Shown here: positions 1 to 7,562 of the stretch, piece by piece | How positions within the stretch are numbered: position 1 is the stretch's first letter | Layout of the letters: each line of letters begins with the position of its first letter | From: Tropicibacter alexandrii | Lineage (GTDB): Bacteria > Pseudomonadota > Alphaproteobacteria > Rhodobacterales > Rhodobacteraceae | Assembly (NCBI RefSeq): GCF_003667315.2 | Contig: NZ_RCTZ02000005.1 | Coordinates: forward strand, 248,001-312,000 | DNA length: 64,000 nt | Reading direction: 5' to 3' | Position numbers and translations under genes: made by a program | The notes under the pieces: generated by a model | Database searches by the model: none | Told to the model about the DNA's origin: nothing | The model's input: the letters and a program-made list of their open reading frames with translations, nothing else

Positions 1-828
1 GAGATCGAAGGCTCTGTTTCCGGCGGCTGCGTCGAAGGCGCGGTGATCGTCGAGGCTTTGGAAGCGCTGGAGGCGGGCGAGCTGCGCGAGTTGGAATTCG
101 GGGTGTCGGATCAGGATGCCTTTGCCGTGGGGCTGGCCTGTGGCGGCACGATCCGGGTGATCGTCGAACCCGTGGGCGCCGTGATGCCCGAGACCCTGCT
201 GGCCGATATGGTCGAGGCCCGCGCCAAGCGGCAGGCTGTGGCCTATGTGGTCGATCTGGACACCGGCGCGCGCCACCTTGCCCGCGACGGCTATCAGCAG
301 CGGTTCCGCATGGACCGCTCCGGCTTCGAGGAAGAGACGCGCACCTTTGTCTGCATCCACAACCCGCCCTTGCGGCTGATCGTGGTGGGCGCGGTGCATA
401 TCGCGCAGGCCCTGCTGCCCATGGCGCGGATCGCGGGCTATGACCCGGTGATCATCGACCCGCGCGAGACATTCGGATCGGCTGCGCGCTTTCCCGGCGA
501 GACCATCCTTGACGACTGGCCCGACGAGGCGATCGACAAGCTGGGCCTCGATCCCGGCACCGCGCTGGTGCTGCTGACCCATGACCCGAAACTCGACGAC
601 CCGGCGCTCTTGCGCGCGCTGCGCTCGGACGTGTTCTATATCGGGGCGCTCGGGTCGACGCGGACCCATGCCAAGCGCGTCACCCGCCTCGAAGAGGCCG
701 GGTTTACGCCTGACGAAATTGCCCGCATCCACGGCCCCATCGGCCTTGATATCGGCGCGTCCGGCCCGTCGGAAATCGCCGTCTCGATCCTTGCGGAAAT
801 GACCCGCGTGCTGAGGAAAGGCGCATGA
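1..828 (+). CDS. XdhC/CoxI family molybdoenzyme maturation protein (5' truncated by window)
   Basis: The reading frame is open from base 1 and ends at a TGA overlapping the next start codon, so the N-terminus lies outside the window. The first visible residues include GSVSGGCVEGAV, the conserved Cys-containing motif of the XdhC N-terminal domain. From about visible residue 124 a Rossmann-like domain follows (LIVVGAVHIAQALLPMARIA), and near the end GPIGLDIGASGPSEIAVSI is the usual C-terminal XdhC signature. Family knowledge: XdhC-type proteins bind molybdenum cofactor and help sulfurate or insert it into xanthine dehydrogenase/CO dehydrogenase-like hydroxylases. It overlaps the MoeA-like gene by 4 bases (ATGA), so the two are probably cotranslated. 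Its client could be the CoxL-type enzyme 25 kb downstream, which is inference only. Confidence 0.9.
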   Translation, partial: EIEGSVSGGCVEGAVIVEALEALEAGELRELEFGVSDQDAFAVGLACGGTIRVIVEPVGAVMPETLLADMVEARAKRQAVAYVVDLDTGARHLARDGYQQRFRMDRSGFEEETRTFVCIHNPPLRLIVVGAVHIAQALLPMARIAGYDPVIIDPRETFGSAARFPGETILDDWPDEAIDKLGLDPGTALVLLTHDPKLDDPALLRALRSDVFYIGALGSTRTHAKRVTRLEEAGFTPDEIARIHGPIGLDIGASGPSEIAVSILAEMTRVLRKGA

Positions 829-1820
829 AATTCGGCCCGGTTCCTCTGGATCAGGCGGTGGGCGCGGTGCTGGCGCATTCCGTCGCGCTGCCCGATGGAC
901 GGCTGAAAAAGGGCACGGTGCTGACGCCCGATGACCTTGGACCCTTGGAGGCTGCCGGCTTTGCCGAGGTGATCGCCGCGCGACTGGAACCGGGCGACAT
1001 CGCAGAGGACGCCGCCGCCGAGCGTCTGGCCCATGCGCTGGTCCCCGACCCCGCGCGCGCCGGGCTGAAGCTGGGCCGCGCCGCAACGGGCCGGGTCAAC
1101 ATCACGGCGACCGCGCCGGGTGTCGCGGAGATCCTTGCTGACCGTATCCACGCGCTCAATGCGCTGCATCCGATGATCACCGTCGCGACGGTGCCGAAAT
1201 GGCAGCGCATGGACGCACGCGGCATGGTGGCGACGGTCAAGATCATCTCTTATGCCGTGCCCGAGGCTGCGCTCGATGCTGCGTGTCTTGCGGGGCAGGG
1301 GGCGTTGCGTCTGCGGCCCGTCACCTGCAGGCAGGCCGAACTGATCCAGACCACGGTCGACGACAACGAGAAGCTCACCGACAAGGGGCATCGCGTGACA
1401 GAGGCGCGCCTATCGCGCATGGGATGCGCGCTTGCCGCGCCCAATATCGTGCCGCACCGGCTTGAGCCGCTGACCAAGGCGATCCGCGCCTCGACAGCCG
1501 AAATCGTGCTGATCCTGACCGGCTCGGCCACCTCCGACCTGCACGATGTGGCGCCCGAAGCGGTGCGCAAAGCGGGCGGAGAGGTCACGTATTATGGCAT
1601 GCCCGTCGATCCCGGCAACCTGCTGTTCTACGGCACGCTGGGCGAGCGCCCCGTGATTGGTCTGCCGGGTTGCGCCCGCGCCCCGGCCCTGAACGGCGCC
1701 GACTGGGTGCTGGAACGGCTGCTCTGCGGCGTCCCTGTCACGCCGCGCGACATTGCCGCCATGGGCGTTGGCGGCCTGCTCAAGGAAATCCCCGCGCGGG
1801 GCCGTCTGCGCGAAGGCTGA
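825..1820 (+). CDS. MoeA-like molybdopterin-binding protein
   Basis: 331 residues. The C-terminal half resembles the MoCF-biosynthesis/molybdopterin-binding fold, with ILTGSATSDLHDVAPEA around residue 228 and GMPVDPGNLLFYGTLG around residue 257 followed by VIGLPGCARAPALNG. The N-terminal part has the short beta-rich module often found ahead of this domain in XdhC-linked proteins. It is shorter than MoeA (about 400 residues) and lacks the full domain set, so it is more likely a specialised cofactor-handling protein that works with XdhC than the general molybdate insertase. The start ATG overlaps the stop of the upstream xdhC gene. The exact reaction is not known from sequence. Confidence 0.82.
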   Translation: MKFGPVPLDQAVGAVLAHSVALPDGRLKKGTVLTPDDLGPLEAAGFAEVIAARLEPGDIAEDAAAERLAHALVPDPARAGLKLGRAATGRVNITATAPGVAEILADRIHALNALHPMITVATVPKWQRMDARGMVATVKIISYAVPEAALDAACLAGQGALRLRPVTCRQAELIQTTVDDNEKLTDKGHRVTEARLSRMGCALAAPNIVPHRLEPLTKAIRASTAEIVLILTGSATSDLHDVAPEAVRKAGGEVTYYGMPVDPGNLLFYGTLGERPVIGLPGCARAPALNGADWVLERLLCGVPVTPRDIAAMGVGGLLKEIPARGRLREG

Positions 1821-1885
1821 CCCGCACGATATCTCTTGTGTTTACCGCAGTTTAACACGGGGCCTGTAGCGTCTGCCTGCTTTCG

Positions 1886-3055
1886 GTGGACGGGGATGCG
1901 CACGTGTACAAGCTTGCCGTTTATGACTGGACGCAGGTCTCCACCCCGGCTGCGCTGACGCCTGCCAACCTCGCGAACGACACCAATGGCAACGACCCGT
2001 CGCAGCCCAGCTACGACCCCTCTGCGCCCAGTTGGACCGGCGTCACCTATACCTATCTCGGCGGCAGCCCGACCTCGATCAAGGTCATCGACGATGATGG
2101 CGTGTTTCAGGACGGCTATGTCGAAACCGGCACCCCCGCCACGCTGGCCGAGGATGTGACGATCTCCGGCGTGACCTACGCGGCCGGGTCCATCGTCGAG
2201 AACGAATTCGCGCTTGTCGATGCGGGCGGGTCCGAGGTCTGGGTGATCCGCATCGGCGGGGTGAATGTCGGCTTTGCCCCACAGGTTCCGTATTATGCGA
2301 TCCCCGCCGGGGTGACCTTTTCCCCGGTCGAGGCGCGCGATGGCGACGCTGCGGCCAGCAGTGACGGCATTTCCAGCGACACCGCCTATTCCGGGGTGAT
2401 CTGTTTTGGTGCGCAGACCTCGATTGCCACGCCCGAAGGCGCCCGCCGCGCCGACAGCCTCGTGGCGGGCGATCTGGTGCTGACCGCCGATCACGGGCCG
2501 CAGCCCCTGATCTGGGTGGCGCACAGCCATGTCAGGCTTGAGGATCGCAATGACCCGGCCCGTCCGATCCTGTGTCCGAAGGATGCCTTTGGCAGCGGCG
2601 TGCCAGAGCGTGACCTGATCCTGTCCCCCCAGCATCGGGTCTTGCTGAGCGGGCCTGCATTGGACACCGAGGGGGACCAATTGGCGCCGGTCTGCGGCTT
2701 GCTGGGCCTGCCGAGGCTGCGGGTCATGTACGGGCTGCGGCGCGTCACCTATGTCCACCTGCTGCTGGAGCGGCACGCGATCCTGTCGTCAGAAGGGGTC
2801 GCCTCCGAAAGCTTCTATCCCGGACCCATGGCGCTGCGCGCCCTAGATGGCGCCACCGGGCGGCAGGCGGCTGGACAGGTCTCGCGTGATCCGGCCCGCC
2901 CGATGCTGTCACGCGCGCAGGCCGAGGCCTTGGTTGAACAGGCCCGTATCGAACGGCGCAGGGGCGGTTCGAAGGGGGCCGACTGGCTGCGGGTCGCCGC
3001 CTTTGCCGACATCACCTCGCCGGTCCGGCGCAACCTGCGCCTGCAGGTCGGCTGA
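1886..3055 (+). CDS. Hint-domain (hedgehog/intein-type) protein
   Basis: 389 residues from the GTG at 1886; a second in-frame GTG at 1904 is an equally possible start. The N-terminal part (about residues 8-165) is an acidic, Asp/Thr/Gly-rich beta region without a recognised enzyme motif. The Hint domain begins at Cys173 (CFGAQTSIATPEGARRADSL) and continues through GDLVLTADHGPQPLIWV and LSPQHRVLLSG, with His in the typical B-block position. Family knowledge: in Rhodobacteraceae such Hint proteins are common, often secreted, and are thought to self-cleave or self-modify after the Cys; no C-extein Asn-Cys splice junction is evident. It is convergent with the methyltransferase, 6 bases apart. Substrate and role unknown. 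Confidence 0.85.
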   Translation: MDGDAHVYKLAVYDWTQVSTPAALTPANLANDTNGNDPSQPSYDPSAPSWTGVTYTYLGGSPTSIKVIDDDGVFQDGYVETGTPATLAEDVTISGVTYAAGSIVENEFALVDAGGSEVWVIRIGGVNVGFAPQVPYYAIPAGVTFSPVEARDGDAAASSDGISSDTAYSGVICFGAQTSIATPEGARRADSLVAGDLVLTADHGPQPLIWVAHSHVRLEDRNDPARPILCPKDAFGSGVPERDLILSPQHRVLLSGPALDTEGDQLAPVCGLLGLPRLRVMYGLRRVTYVHLLLERHAILSSEGVASESFYPGPMALRALDGATGRQAAGQVSRDPARPMLSRAQAEALVEQARIERRRGGSKGADWLRVAAFADITSPVRRNLRLQVG

Positions 3056-3061
3056 ACCGGT

Positions 3062-3655
3062 TCAGGCGGGCGCGTCGGCGATGAAATCGATCAGGGCAGA
3101 CCGGCCCGAATGACCGGTGCCTTCGCGCAGGACCTTTTCGTAGCTGGCAAGGCGCAGGACCTGCAGATCGGCAAAGCTGTCGCGCAACATGTCCTGGGTA
3201 TACATGTTCTCGCGCCGACCCGGCCCGCCGGTGCCAAGCGCCACCTGCTCGGGCGTGTAGCCATGCAGCATCAGGCGCCCACCCGGCCCCAAGGCCCGGC
3301 GGATGCCGTCGAACAGCGCAGTCCGGCCCTCGGGGCCGACAAACTGGATGAAAACCCCGACCACAAGGTCGAAGGGCTGCGACCAGTCCCACTCCTCGAT
3401 CGTGGCATGATGAAGCGCCAGTTGCACGCCGCGCGCGCCGGCCAGCTTGCGCGCCTTGTCCAGACCAACGGCAGAGGCGTCGAAGGCCGTGACCTGACAG
3501 CCGAGACCGGCAAGGAAGACGGCGTTGCGGCCTTCGCCCTCGGCGATGCACAGCGTCCGCGCGCCCGGGGGAACAAGCCCGACATTGTCGCGCAAAAAGG
3601 ACGCCGGTTCGGTCCCGAACAGGTATTCCTTCGTGCCGAAGCGTTCATCCCACAT
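3062..3655 (-). CDS. class I SAM-dependent methyltransferase
   Basis: 197 residues. MWDERFGTKEYLFGTEPASF at the N-terminus and the Rossmann motif I region ARTLCIAEGEGRNAVFLAGL (residues about 33-52) followed by VTAFDASAVGLDKARKLA are typical of class I methyltransferases of the TehB/thiopurine-methyltransferase-like group. An acidic residue at the end of strand 2 (FDAS) would bind the ribose of S-adenosylmethionine. The substrate cannot be told from sequence. It follows infC on the same strand but is separated from it by a strong hairpin terminator, so it probably has its own promoter. The last bases abut the convergent Hint gene. Confidence 0.88.
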   Translation of the reverse strand: MWDERFGTKEYLFGTEPASFLRDNVGLVPPGARTLCIAEGEGRNAVFLAGLGCQVTAFDASAVGLDKARKLAGARGVQLALHHATIEEWDWSQPFDLVVGVFIQFVGPEGRTALFDGIRRALGPGGRLMLHGYTPEQVALGTGGPGRRENMYTQDMLRDSFADLQVLRLASYEKVLREGTGHSGRSALIDFIADAPA

Positions 3656-3694
3656 GGGTCATCCTCCCTGATGCCGGAAAGATAGGTTGTGCGG

Positions 3695-3728
3695 CGCAAA
3701 ACAAAACCCGCCGGACTGCGGCGGGTTT
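3695..3728 (-). terminator. rho-independent terminator of infC
   Basis: A perfect 10-bp stem (AAACCCGCCG and its complement) with loop GACTG occupies 3704-3728. On the minus strand it is followed by a T-rich tail (TTTGTTTTGC). It lies 27 bases downstream of the infC stop codon. Confidence 0.8.
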
Positions 3729-3754
3729 CGAAAAAAAACATCTGTCGGACCGAA

Positions 3755-4303
3755 TTACTTGTTCGGCAGCGGCCCGATCATCATGACCATCTGGCGGCCT
3801 TCCATCTTGGGCATGTTCTCGATCTTGCCGATTTCCTTGACGTCTTCGGCGACGCGCTGCAGCAGGTCGCGCCCAAGGTCCTGGTGCGCCATCTCGCGAC
3901 CCCGGAAACGCAGGGTGACCTTCACCTTGTCGCCATTTTCGAGGAACTTGAGGACGTTGCGCATCTTCACATCGTAGTCGTGGGTGTCGGTGCCGGGACG
4001 GAACTTGACCTCTTTGACCTCGATGATCTTCTGCTTCTTGCGGGCCTCGGATTCACGCTTCTGCTGTTCATATTTGAACTTGCCGAAATCCATGATCTTG
4101 CAGACCGGTGGCGTGGCGTTGGGCGAGATCTCGACCAGATCGAGACCGGCACGCTCGGCCAGTTCCATGGCGCGGGCGGGCGTGACCACGCCGACATTTT
4201 CACCTTCGGCGCCGATCAGGCGGATTTCGGGGGCCCGGATGCGATCGTTGACGCGGGGGCCAGTGTCGCGCGTGGGGGGCGCGTTGTGAGGACGGCGGGC
4301 TAT
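3755..4303 (-). CDS. infC: translation initiation factor IF-3
   Basis: 182 residues when started at the ATA codon at 4303-4301. IF-3 binds the 30S subunit, discriminates the initiator codon and prevents premature 50S joining. The N-domain ([15 protein letters not shown]), the lysine-rich linker helix ([16 protein letters not shown]) and the C-domain ([18 protein letters not shown], ending IGPLPNK) are all recognisable. No ATG or GTG gives the full N-domain; the first ATG/GTG in frame would remove about 38 conserved residues. AGGAG at 4315-4311 lies 7 bases before ATA, ideal spacing, whereas an upstream in-frame ATT is only 1 base from it. Rare AUU/AUA/AUC starts are the known basis of IF-3 autoregulation. 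A terminator follows. Confidence 0.95.
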   Translation of the reverse strand: MARRPHNAPPTRDTGPRVNDRIRAPEIRLIGAEGENVGVVTPARAMELAERAGLDLVEISPNATPPVCKIMDFGKFKYEQQKRESEARKKQKIIEVKEVKFRPGTDTHDYDVKMRNVLKFLENGDKVKVTLRFRGREMAHQDLGRDLLQRVAEDVKEIGKIENMPKMEGRQMVMMIGPLPNK

Positions 4304-4310
4304 TGGAATG

Positions 4311-4316
4311 CTCCTT
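4311..4316 (-). promoter_or_regulatory. infC: Shine-Dalgarno site that decides the infC start
   Basis: AAGGAG on the minus strand. The spacer to ATA (4303) is 7 bases and to ATT (4309) is 1 base, which favours initiation at ATA. Confidence 0.75.
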
Positions 4317-4338
4317 TTGGGAATTTCGTCAAGAGCGC

Positions 4339-4367
4339 AAGGTAAACGGGGGAAAGTCGGGTTTCAA
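4339..4367 (-). promoter_or_regulatory. candidate sigma70 promoter of infC
   Basis: TTGAAA at 4367-4362, a 17-base spacer, then TACCTT at 4344-4339, about 35 bases before the infC start. The hexamers match the housekeeping consensus only partly; judged by eye. Confidence 0.35.
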
Positions 4368-4501
4368 GCGTCAAAACCGGGGATTCATGCTGCATCGCGG
4401 CGTTTTCGGGCTTGAGATTGGCTGGCGCGCGGCGCACATCTTGACCGCAGGATCGGGGTTGGCCCGGTTCGTGGATATTTCAAGGTTTGGGGGATCGAGT
4501 G

Positions 4502-5332
4502 ATGCAAAAGGCGATCGCGATCATCGTGGCGGCTGTCGTCGTCGTGGGCGGCTATTTCTGGTACAGCAACGAGCAGGCCGCCAAGGAGGCGGCGCTGGTG
4601 GCCGAACAGCAGGCCGCGGCCGAGGCAAAAGCCGCCGAGGAAGCGGCGAAGGCTGCCGAGGAAGCGGCGGCGGCGAAGGCCGCCGAAGAAGCGGCAGCAG
4701 CGAAAGCCGCAGAGGAGGCCGCTGCCGCAGAGGCGGAAGCCGCGGCCCAGAAGGCCGCCGAAGAGGCCGCAGCAGCCCTTCAGGCTGCCGAGGAAGCCGC
4801 CGCCGCCGAAGCGGAAGCCGCCGCTCAGGCAGCGCAAGAGGCCGCAGCCGCAGCAGAGGCCGAAGCCCGCGCCGCAGCCGAAGCCGCCGAGGCCGAAGCC
4901 GCCGCCGCGTTGCAGGCCGCCGAAGAGGCCGCTGCAGCCGAGGCAGAAAAGGCCGCACGCGCCGCCGAGGAAGCCGCGCAGGCAGCCGAAGCCGCAGCCG
5001 CCGAGGCGGTCGAGGCCGGTGCCGAGGCGGTTGAAGAGGCCGAGCAGGCCATCGACGACATGGCCCAGCAGTTGGGCGACGCCGTCGACTCCGCCGCCGA
5101 GGCTGCCGAACCTGCCGCCGACGCGGTGGCCGACGCGGCAGACAGCCCGGCCATCACCGAATTGCTGACGGTGGATGGCTTTGACTATGACAAGGTGGTC
5201 GAATATATCGACAATTCCGAGCTGGGCATGGTCGCAAAGGCCGGCGCACGGCAGCTGGCCGAGACCTTGCGCGACAATCCTGAGACGCCGCAGGCGGTGC
5301 TGGATCAACTCAGAGAGATGCTCAACCTCTGA
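4502..5332 (+). CDS. membrane-anchored alanine/glutamate-rich coiled-coil protein
   Basis: 276 residues from the ATG at 4502. A GTG 15 bases upstream is in frame but would add a polar leader before the hydrophobic segment. Residues about 4-20 (AIAIIVAAVVVVGGYFWY) form one membrane anchor. Residues about 24-180 are almost only Ala, Glu, Lys and Gln in imperfect AAEEAAAAEAEA repeats, predicted to form a long helix or coiled coil. The last 60 residues (from about 217, LLTVDGFDYDKVVEYIDNSE) look like a small folded helical domain. TolA-like architecture is possible but no TolA domain is recognised. It is divergent from infC and ends in a terminator. Function unknown. Confidence 0.75.
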   Translation: MQKAIAIIVAAVVVVGGYFWYSNEQAAKEAALVAEQQAAAEAKAAEEAAKAAEEAAAAKAAEEAAAAKAAEEAAAAEAEAAAQKAAEEAAAALQAAEEAAAAEAEAAAQAAQEAAAAAEAEARAAAEAAEAEAAAALQAAEEAAAAEAEKAARAAEEAAQAAEAAAAEAVEAGAEAVEEAEQAIDDMAQQLGDAVDSAAEAAEPAADAVADAADSPAITELLTVDGFDYDKVVEYIDNSELGMVAKAGARQLAETLRDNPETPQAVLDQLREMLNL

Positions 5333-5350
5333 TTGGACCGTCAGGTCATT

Positions 5351-5387
5351 GAAAAGCCCCGCACGAGAGATCGCGCGGGGCTCTTTC
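5351..5387. terminator. bidirectional terminator between the Ala-rich gene and fpr
   Basis: Stem AGCCCCGC (5355-5362) pairs with GCGGGGCT (5075 bases into the run, at 5375-5382). An A-run lies on the left and CTTTC on the right, so it can serve both the rightward gene ending at 5332 and the leftward fpr gene ending at 5431. Confidence 0.75.
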
Positions 5388-5430
5388 GTAAGAGGCGACC
5401 GGGGCAGGGATGTCGCCCAGGATGTGGCCC

Positions 5431-6288
5431 TCAGTCGAGGAAGGCCTTTTCCACCACGTATTGTTTCGGATCGGAATTGGCGCCTTCTTCCAGTCCGTAA
5501 TCCTCCAGCATGGCCTTTAGTTCGAGGTTGAAGGCGAGGTTGCCGCAGATCATCGCCCGGTCATGCTCGGGATTGATCGGGTGCACGCCCAGATCCTCGA
5601 AGGCCTCGCCAGAGCGCATCAGGTCGGTGATGCGGCCCATCTTGGGCGACTGTTCGCGGGTCGTGGTGGGGTAATACTTGATCTTCTTCCAGAATCCCTC
5701 GCCAATGACCTCGTTGAGCAACTCGTCGGTCTTGAGGCTTTCGATGATCTCGGCCCCATAGGTCAGCTCGCCCGCCTCGCGGCAGGTATGGGTGATGATG
5801 ACCTCGTCGTAATCCTGATAGGTCTGCGGTTCGCGCAGCAGGCTGGCGAAGGGCGCAAAGCCGGTGCCGGTGGCAAAGAACCAGATGCGCTTGCCAGGCA
5901 AGAGCGCGTCATGGACCAGCGTTCCGACGGGCTTCGGGCGCAGGATGATCTCGTCTCCGGGCTGGATGTGTTGCAGGCGCGAGGTCAGCGGGCCGTCGGG
6001 CACCTTGATCGAGTAGAATTCCAGTTCCTCGTCCCAAGACGGCGACGCGATGGAATAGGCGCGCAAGAGCGGCTTTTCCTTGCCGGTCTTCGGATCGGTC
6101 TGCATGAGGCCGATCATCACGAATTCGCCCGAGCGGAAGCGCATCGTGGCAGGCCGCGTGCAGCGGAAGGAAAACAGCCGGTCGGTGTAATGCTTGACCT
6201 CGGTGACGGTCTGGGCGTCGGGCAGGGCAAGCTTCTTCGGCGCGGGGGCGGCAGCGGCTGTATCGGTCACGGGGGTCATCTCTGTCAT
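5431..6288 (-). CDS. fpr: ferredoxin/flavodoxin--NADP+ reductase
   Basis: 285 residues, the usual length of bacterial class-I FPR. FAD binding is shown by RAYSIASP (residues 76-83) and NADP binding by GTGFAPFASLL (141-151); VICGN-type motif MICGN appears near the C-terminus, and the chain ends YVVEKAFLD, where the C-terminal residues typically stack on the flavin. The enzyme moves electrons between NADPH and ferredoxin or flavodoxin. It follows the cys genes on the same strand after an 82-base gap with no visible terminator, so it may supply reduced ferredoxin to the siroheme sulfite reductase. That link is inference; FPR also serves oxidative-stress and Fe-S repair roles. Confidence 0.95.
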   Translation of the reverse strand: MTEMTPVTDTAAAAPAPKKLALPDAQTVTEVKHYTDRLFSFRCTRPATMRFRSGEFVMIGLMQTDPKTGKEKPLLRAYSIASPSWDEELEFYSIKVPDGPLTSRLQHIQPGDEIILRPKPVGTLVHDALLPGKRIWFFATGTGFAPFASLLREPQTYQDYDEVIITHTCREAGELTYGAEIIESLKTDELLNEVIGEGFWKKIKYYPTTTREQSPKMGRITDLMRSGEAFEDLGVHPINPEHDRAMICGNLAFNLELKAMLEDYGLEEGANSDPKQYVVEKAFLD

Positions 6289-6370
6289 ATGTCACTTTGC
6301 CGATATGATTAAACCGGCACCTCCGTCATAGCTTTGATCTGTGTCAGGTGAAAGGGCGTCGGGGCGCGAC

Positions 6371-6739
6371 TCAGCCCCGCAGGCGGGCCTGATAGTCGTG
6401 GGACTGCCAGTTGGCGCGGTCGCGCCACTGGTCCTCGGGCTGGCGCTGCGCAATCTCGTCCGAGATTTCGACCTCGTCGAAGCCGGCGCGGCGGGCCATG
6501 GCGTATTGATCGGCGATCACATGGCCTGCGGCCCGCAGACGGCCCGTATAGCCGCGCAGCCGTAGCAGCCGCGCAAGGGTAAAGCCACGGCCATCGGCGA
6601 AGCTGGGAAAGGCAATGCGGATCATCTCGGCATTGGTATGGCCGTCCAGCGTGGCCGGGTCGGTGTCGGAGGGCAAGTCGCGGATCGCGCCTGCGAACGT
6701 ATCGGGGGCAAAGCCTTGATCGGTGACGATGATCGACAT
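6371..6739 (-). CDS. DUF934 family protein, sulfite-reduction associated
   Basis: 122 residues from the ATG at 6739. The sequence contains DLPSDTDPATLDGHTN, MIRIAFPSFADGRGFTLARL and GYTGRLRAAGHVIADQYAM, the conserved core of DUF934 proteins. Family knowledge: these small proteins occur almost always next to cysI/cysH in alpha- and betaproteobacteria, and a role in sulfite reduction is assumed but not biochemically defined. It is downstream of cysH on the same strand, with the P1 palindrome in the intergenic gap. A longer upstream frame exists but runs antisense-like through cysH and is not used. Confidence 0.85.
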   Translation of the reverse strand: MSIIVTDQGFAPDTFAGAIRDLPSDTDPATLDGHTNAEMIRIAFPSFADGRGFTLARLLRLRGYTGRLRAAGHVIADQYAMARRAGFDEVEISDEIAQRQPEDQWRDRANWQSHDYQARLRG

Positions 6740-6763
6740 GGGGCGGGTCCTTTGTGATCTGGG

Positions 6764-6789
6764 GTAGGATGGGTGATCACCCATCCTAC
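6764..6789. repeat. P repeat, copy 1 (26-bp perfect palindrome)
   Basis: The half-site GTAGGATGGGTGA is followed directly by its exact reverse complement. The cysH stop codon (TAG on the minus strand, 6788-6786) lies inside it. Identical copies are at 18992-19017 and 40254-40279. Confidence 0.95.
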
Positions 6790-7559
6790 TTTGTGTTGCG
6801 CACGGGGCGGCCATCGACGAAGTGGATGCCGCATTCCTGTTTGTCCTGTCCGCGCCAGCGTCCGGCGCGCGGGTCTTCGCCCGGGGCGACCTTGGACGTG
6901 CAGGGCGCGCAGCCGATCGACGGATAGCCCTGCGCCACCAGCGGATGCTTTGGCAGGCGGTTCTCCTCCATATAGGTGCGCACGTCCTCGGGGCCCCAAT
7001 GGGCCAACGGGTTGACCTTAATCCGGCCCGTCGCCTCTTCGAGCTCGAAAAACTCCATCGCGGCGCGGGTCGCGGCCTGATAGCGTTTGCGCCCGGTGAT
7101 CCAGCCGTCGAACCCGTCCAGCGCGGCTTCCAGCGGCAGCGTCTTGCGCAGGGCACAGCACGCGTCCGGGTCGCCAAGGCGCAGCCCCCCATAAGGATCG
7201 CGCTGCGCCAGCGTCGCCTCATCCGTGCGCAGGATGCGCAGGTCGGTCAGGTGCAGGCGCTCGGCCACCTCTTGTTGATAGGCCAGCGTTTCGGCAAACA
7301 GCAGGCGCGTATCGATGAACAGCACCGGGACGGAGCGGTCGACCATGGCGACAAGGTGCAGCAGCGCCACGGACTCGGCCCCGAAGGACGAGACCATGGC
7401 GATCCGGCCCGCCTCCGGGTCACGCAGCGCGCCTTCCAGCACGGCGGTCGCGCCGTGGTGCCGGTAGCGCGCGTTCAGCGTGGCCACACGGGCGCGCAGG
7501 GCGTCCAGATCAGGGGCGGGCCGTTCGGGTGGTTTGTCTTCACGAAGAAGCGGTTGCAT
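6786..7559 (-). CDS. cysH: adenylyl-sulfate (APS) reductase, CysH family
   Basis: 257 residues. The PP-loop SSFGAES is at 57-63. The paired cysteines C134-C135 and C217-x2-C220 are the 4Fe-4S ligand pattern that marks APS-type assimilatory reductases rather than PAPS-type enzymes, which lack these cysteines. The catalytic Cys is C243 in QECGIH near the C-terminus. The enzyme reduces APS to sulfite using thioredoxin, in the cytoplasm. It lies 3 bases downstream of cysI and upstream of DUF934, in an apparent cobA-DUF2849-cysI-cysH-DUF934 operon. The stop codon sits within a dispersed palindrome. Confidence 0.94.
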   Translation of the reverse strand: MQPLLREDKPPERPAPDLDALRARVATLNARYRHHGATAVLEGALRDPEAGRIAMVSSFGAESVALLHLVAMVDRSVPVLFIDTRLLFAETLAYQQEVAERLHLTDLRILRTDEATLAQRDPYGGLRLGDPDACCALRKTLPLEAALDGFDGWITGRKRYQAATRAAMEFFELEEATGRIKVNPLAHWGPEDVRTYMEENRLPKHPLVAQGYPSIGCAPCTSKVAPGEDPRAGRWRGQDKQECGIHFVDGRPVRNTK

Positions 7560-7562
7560 GGA

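Noticed and set aside
4190-4309. infC start at ATT (4309) or at the downstream valine/methionine codons
   Set aside because: ATT is 1 base from the ribosome site; downstream starts would delete the conserved N-domain.
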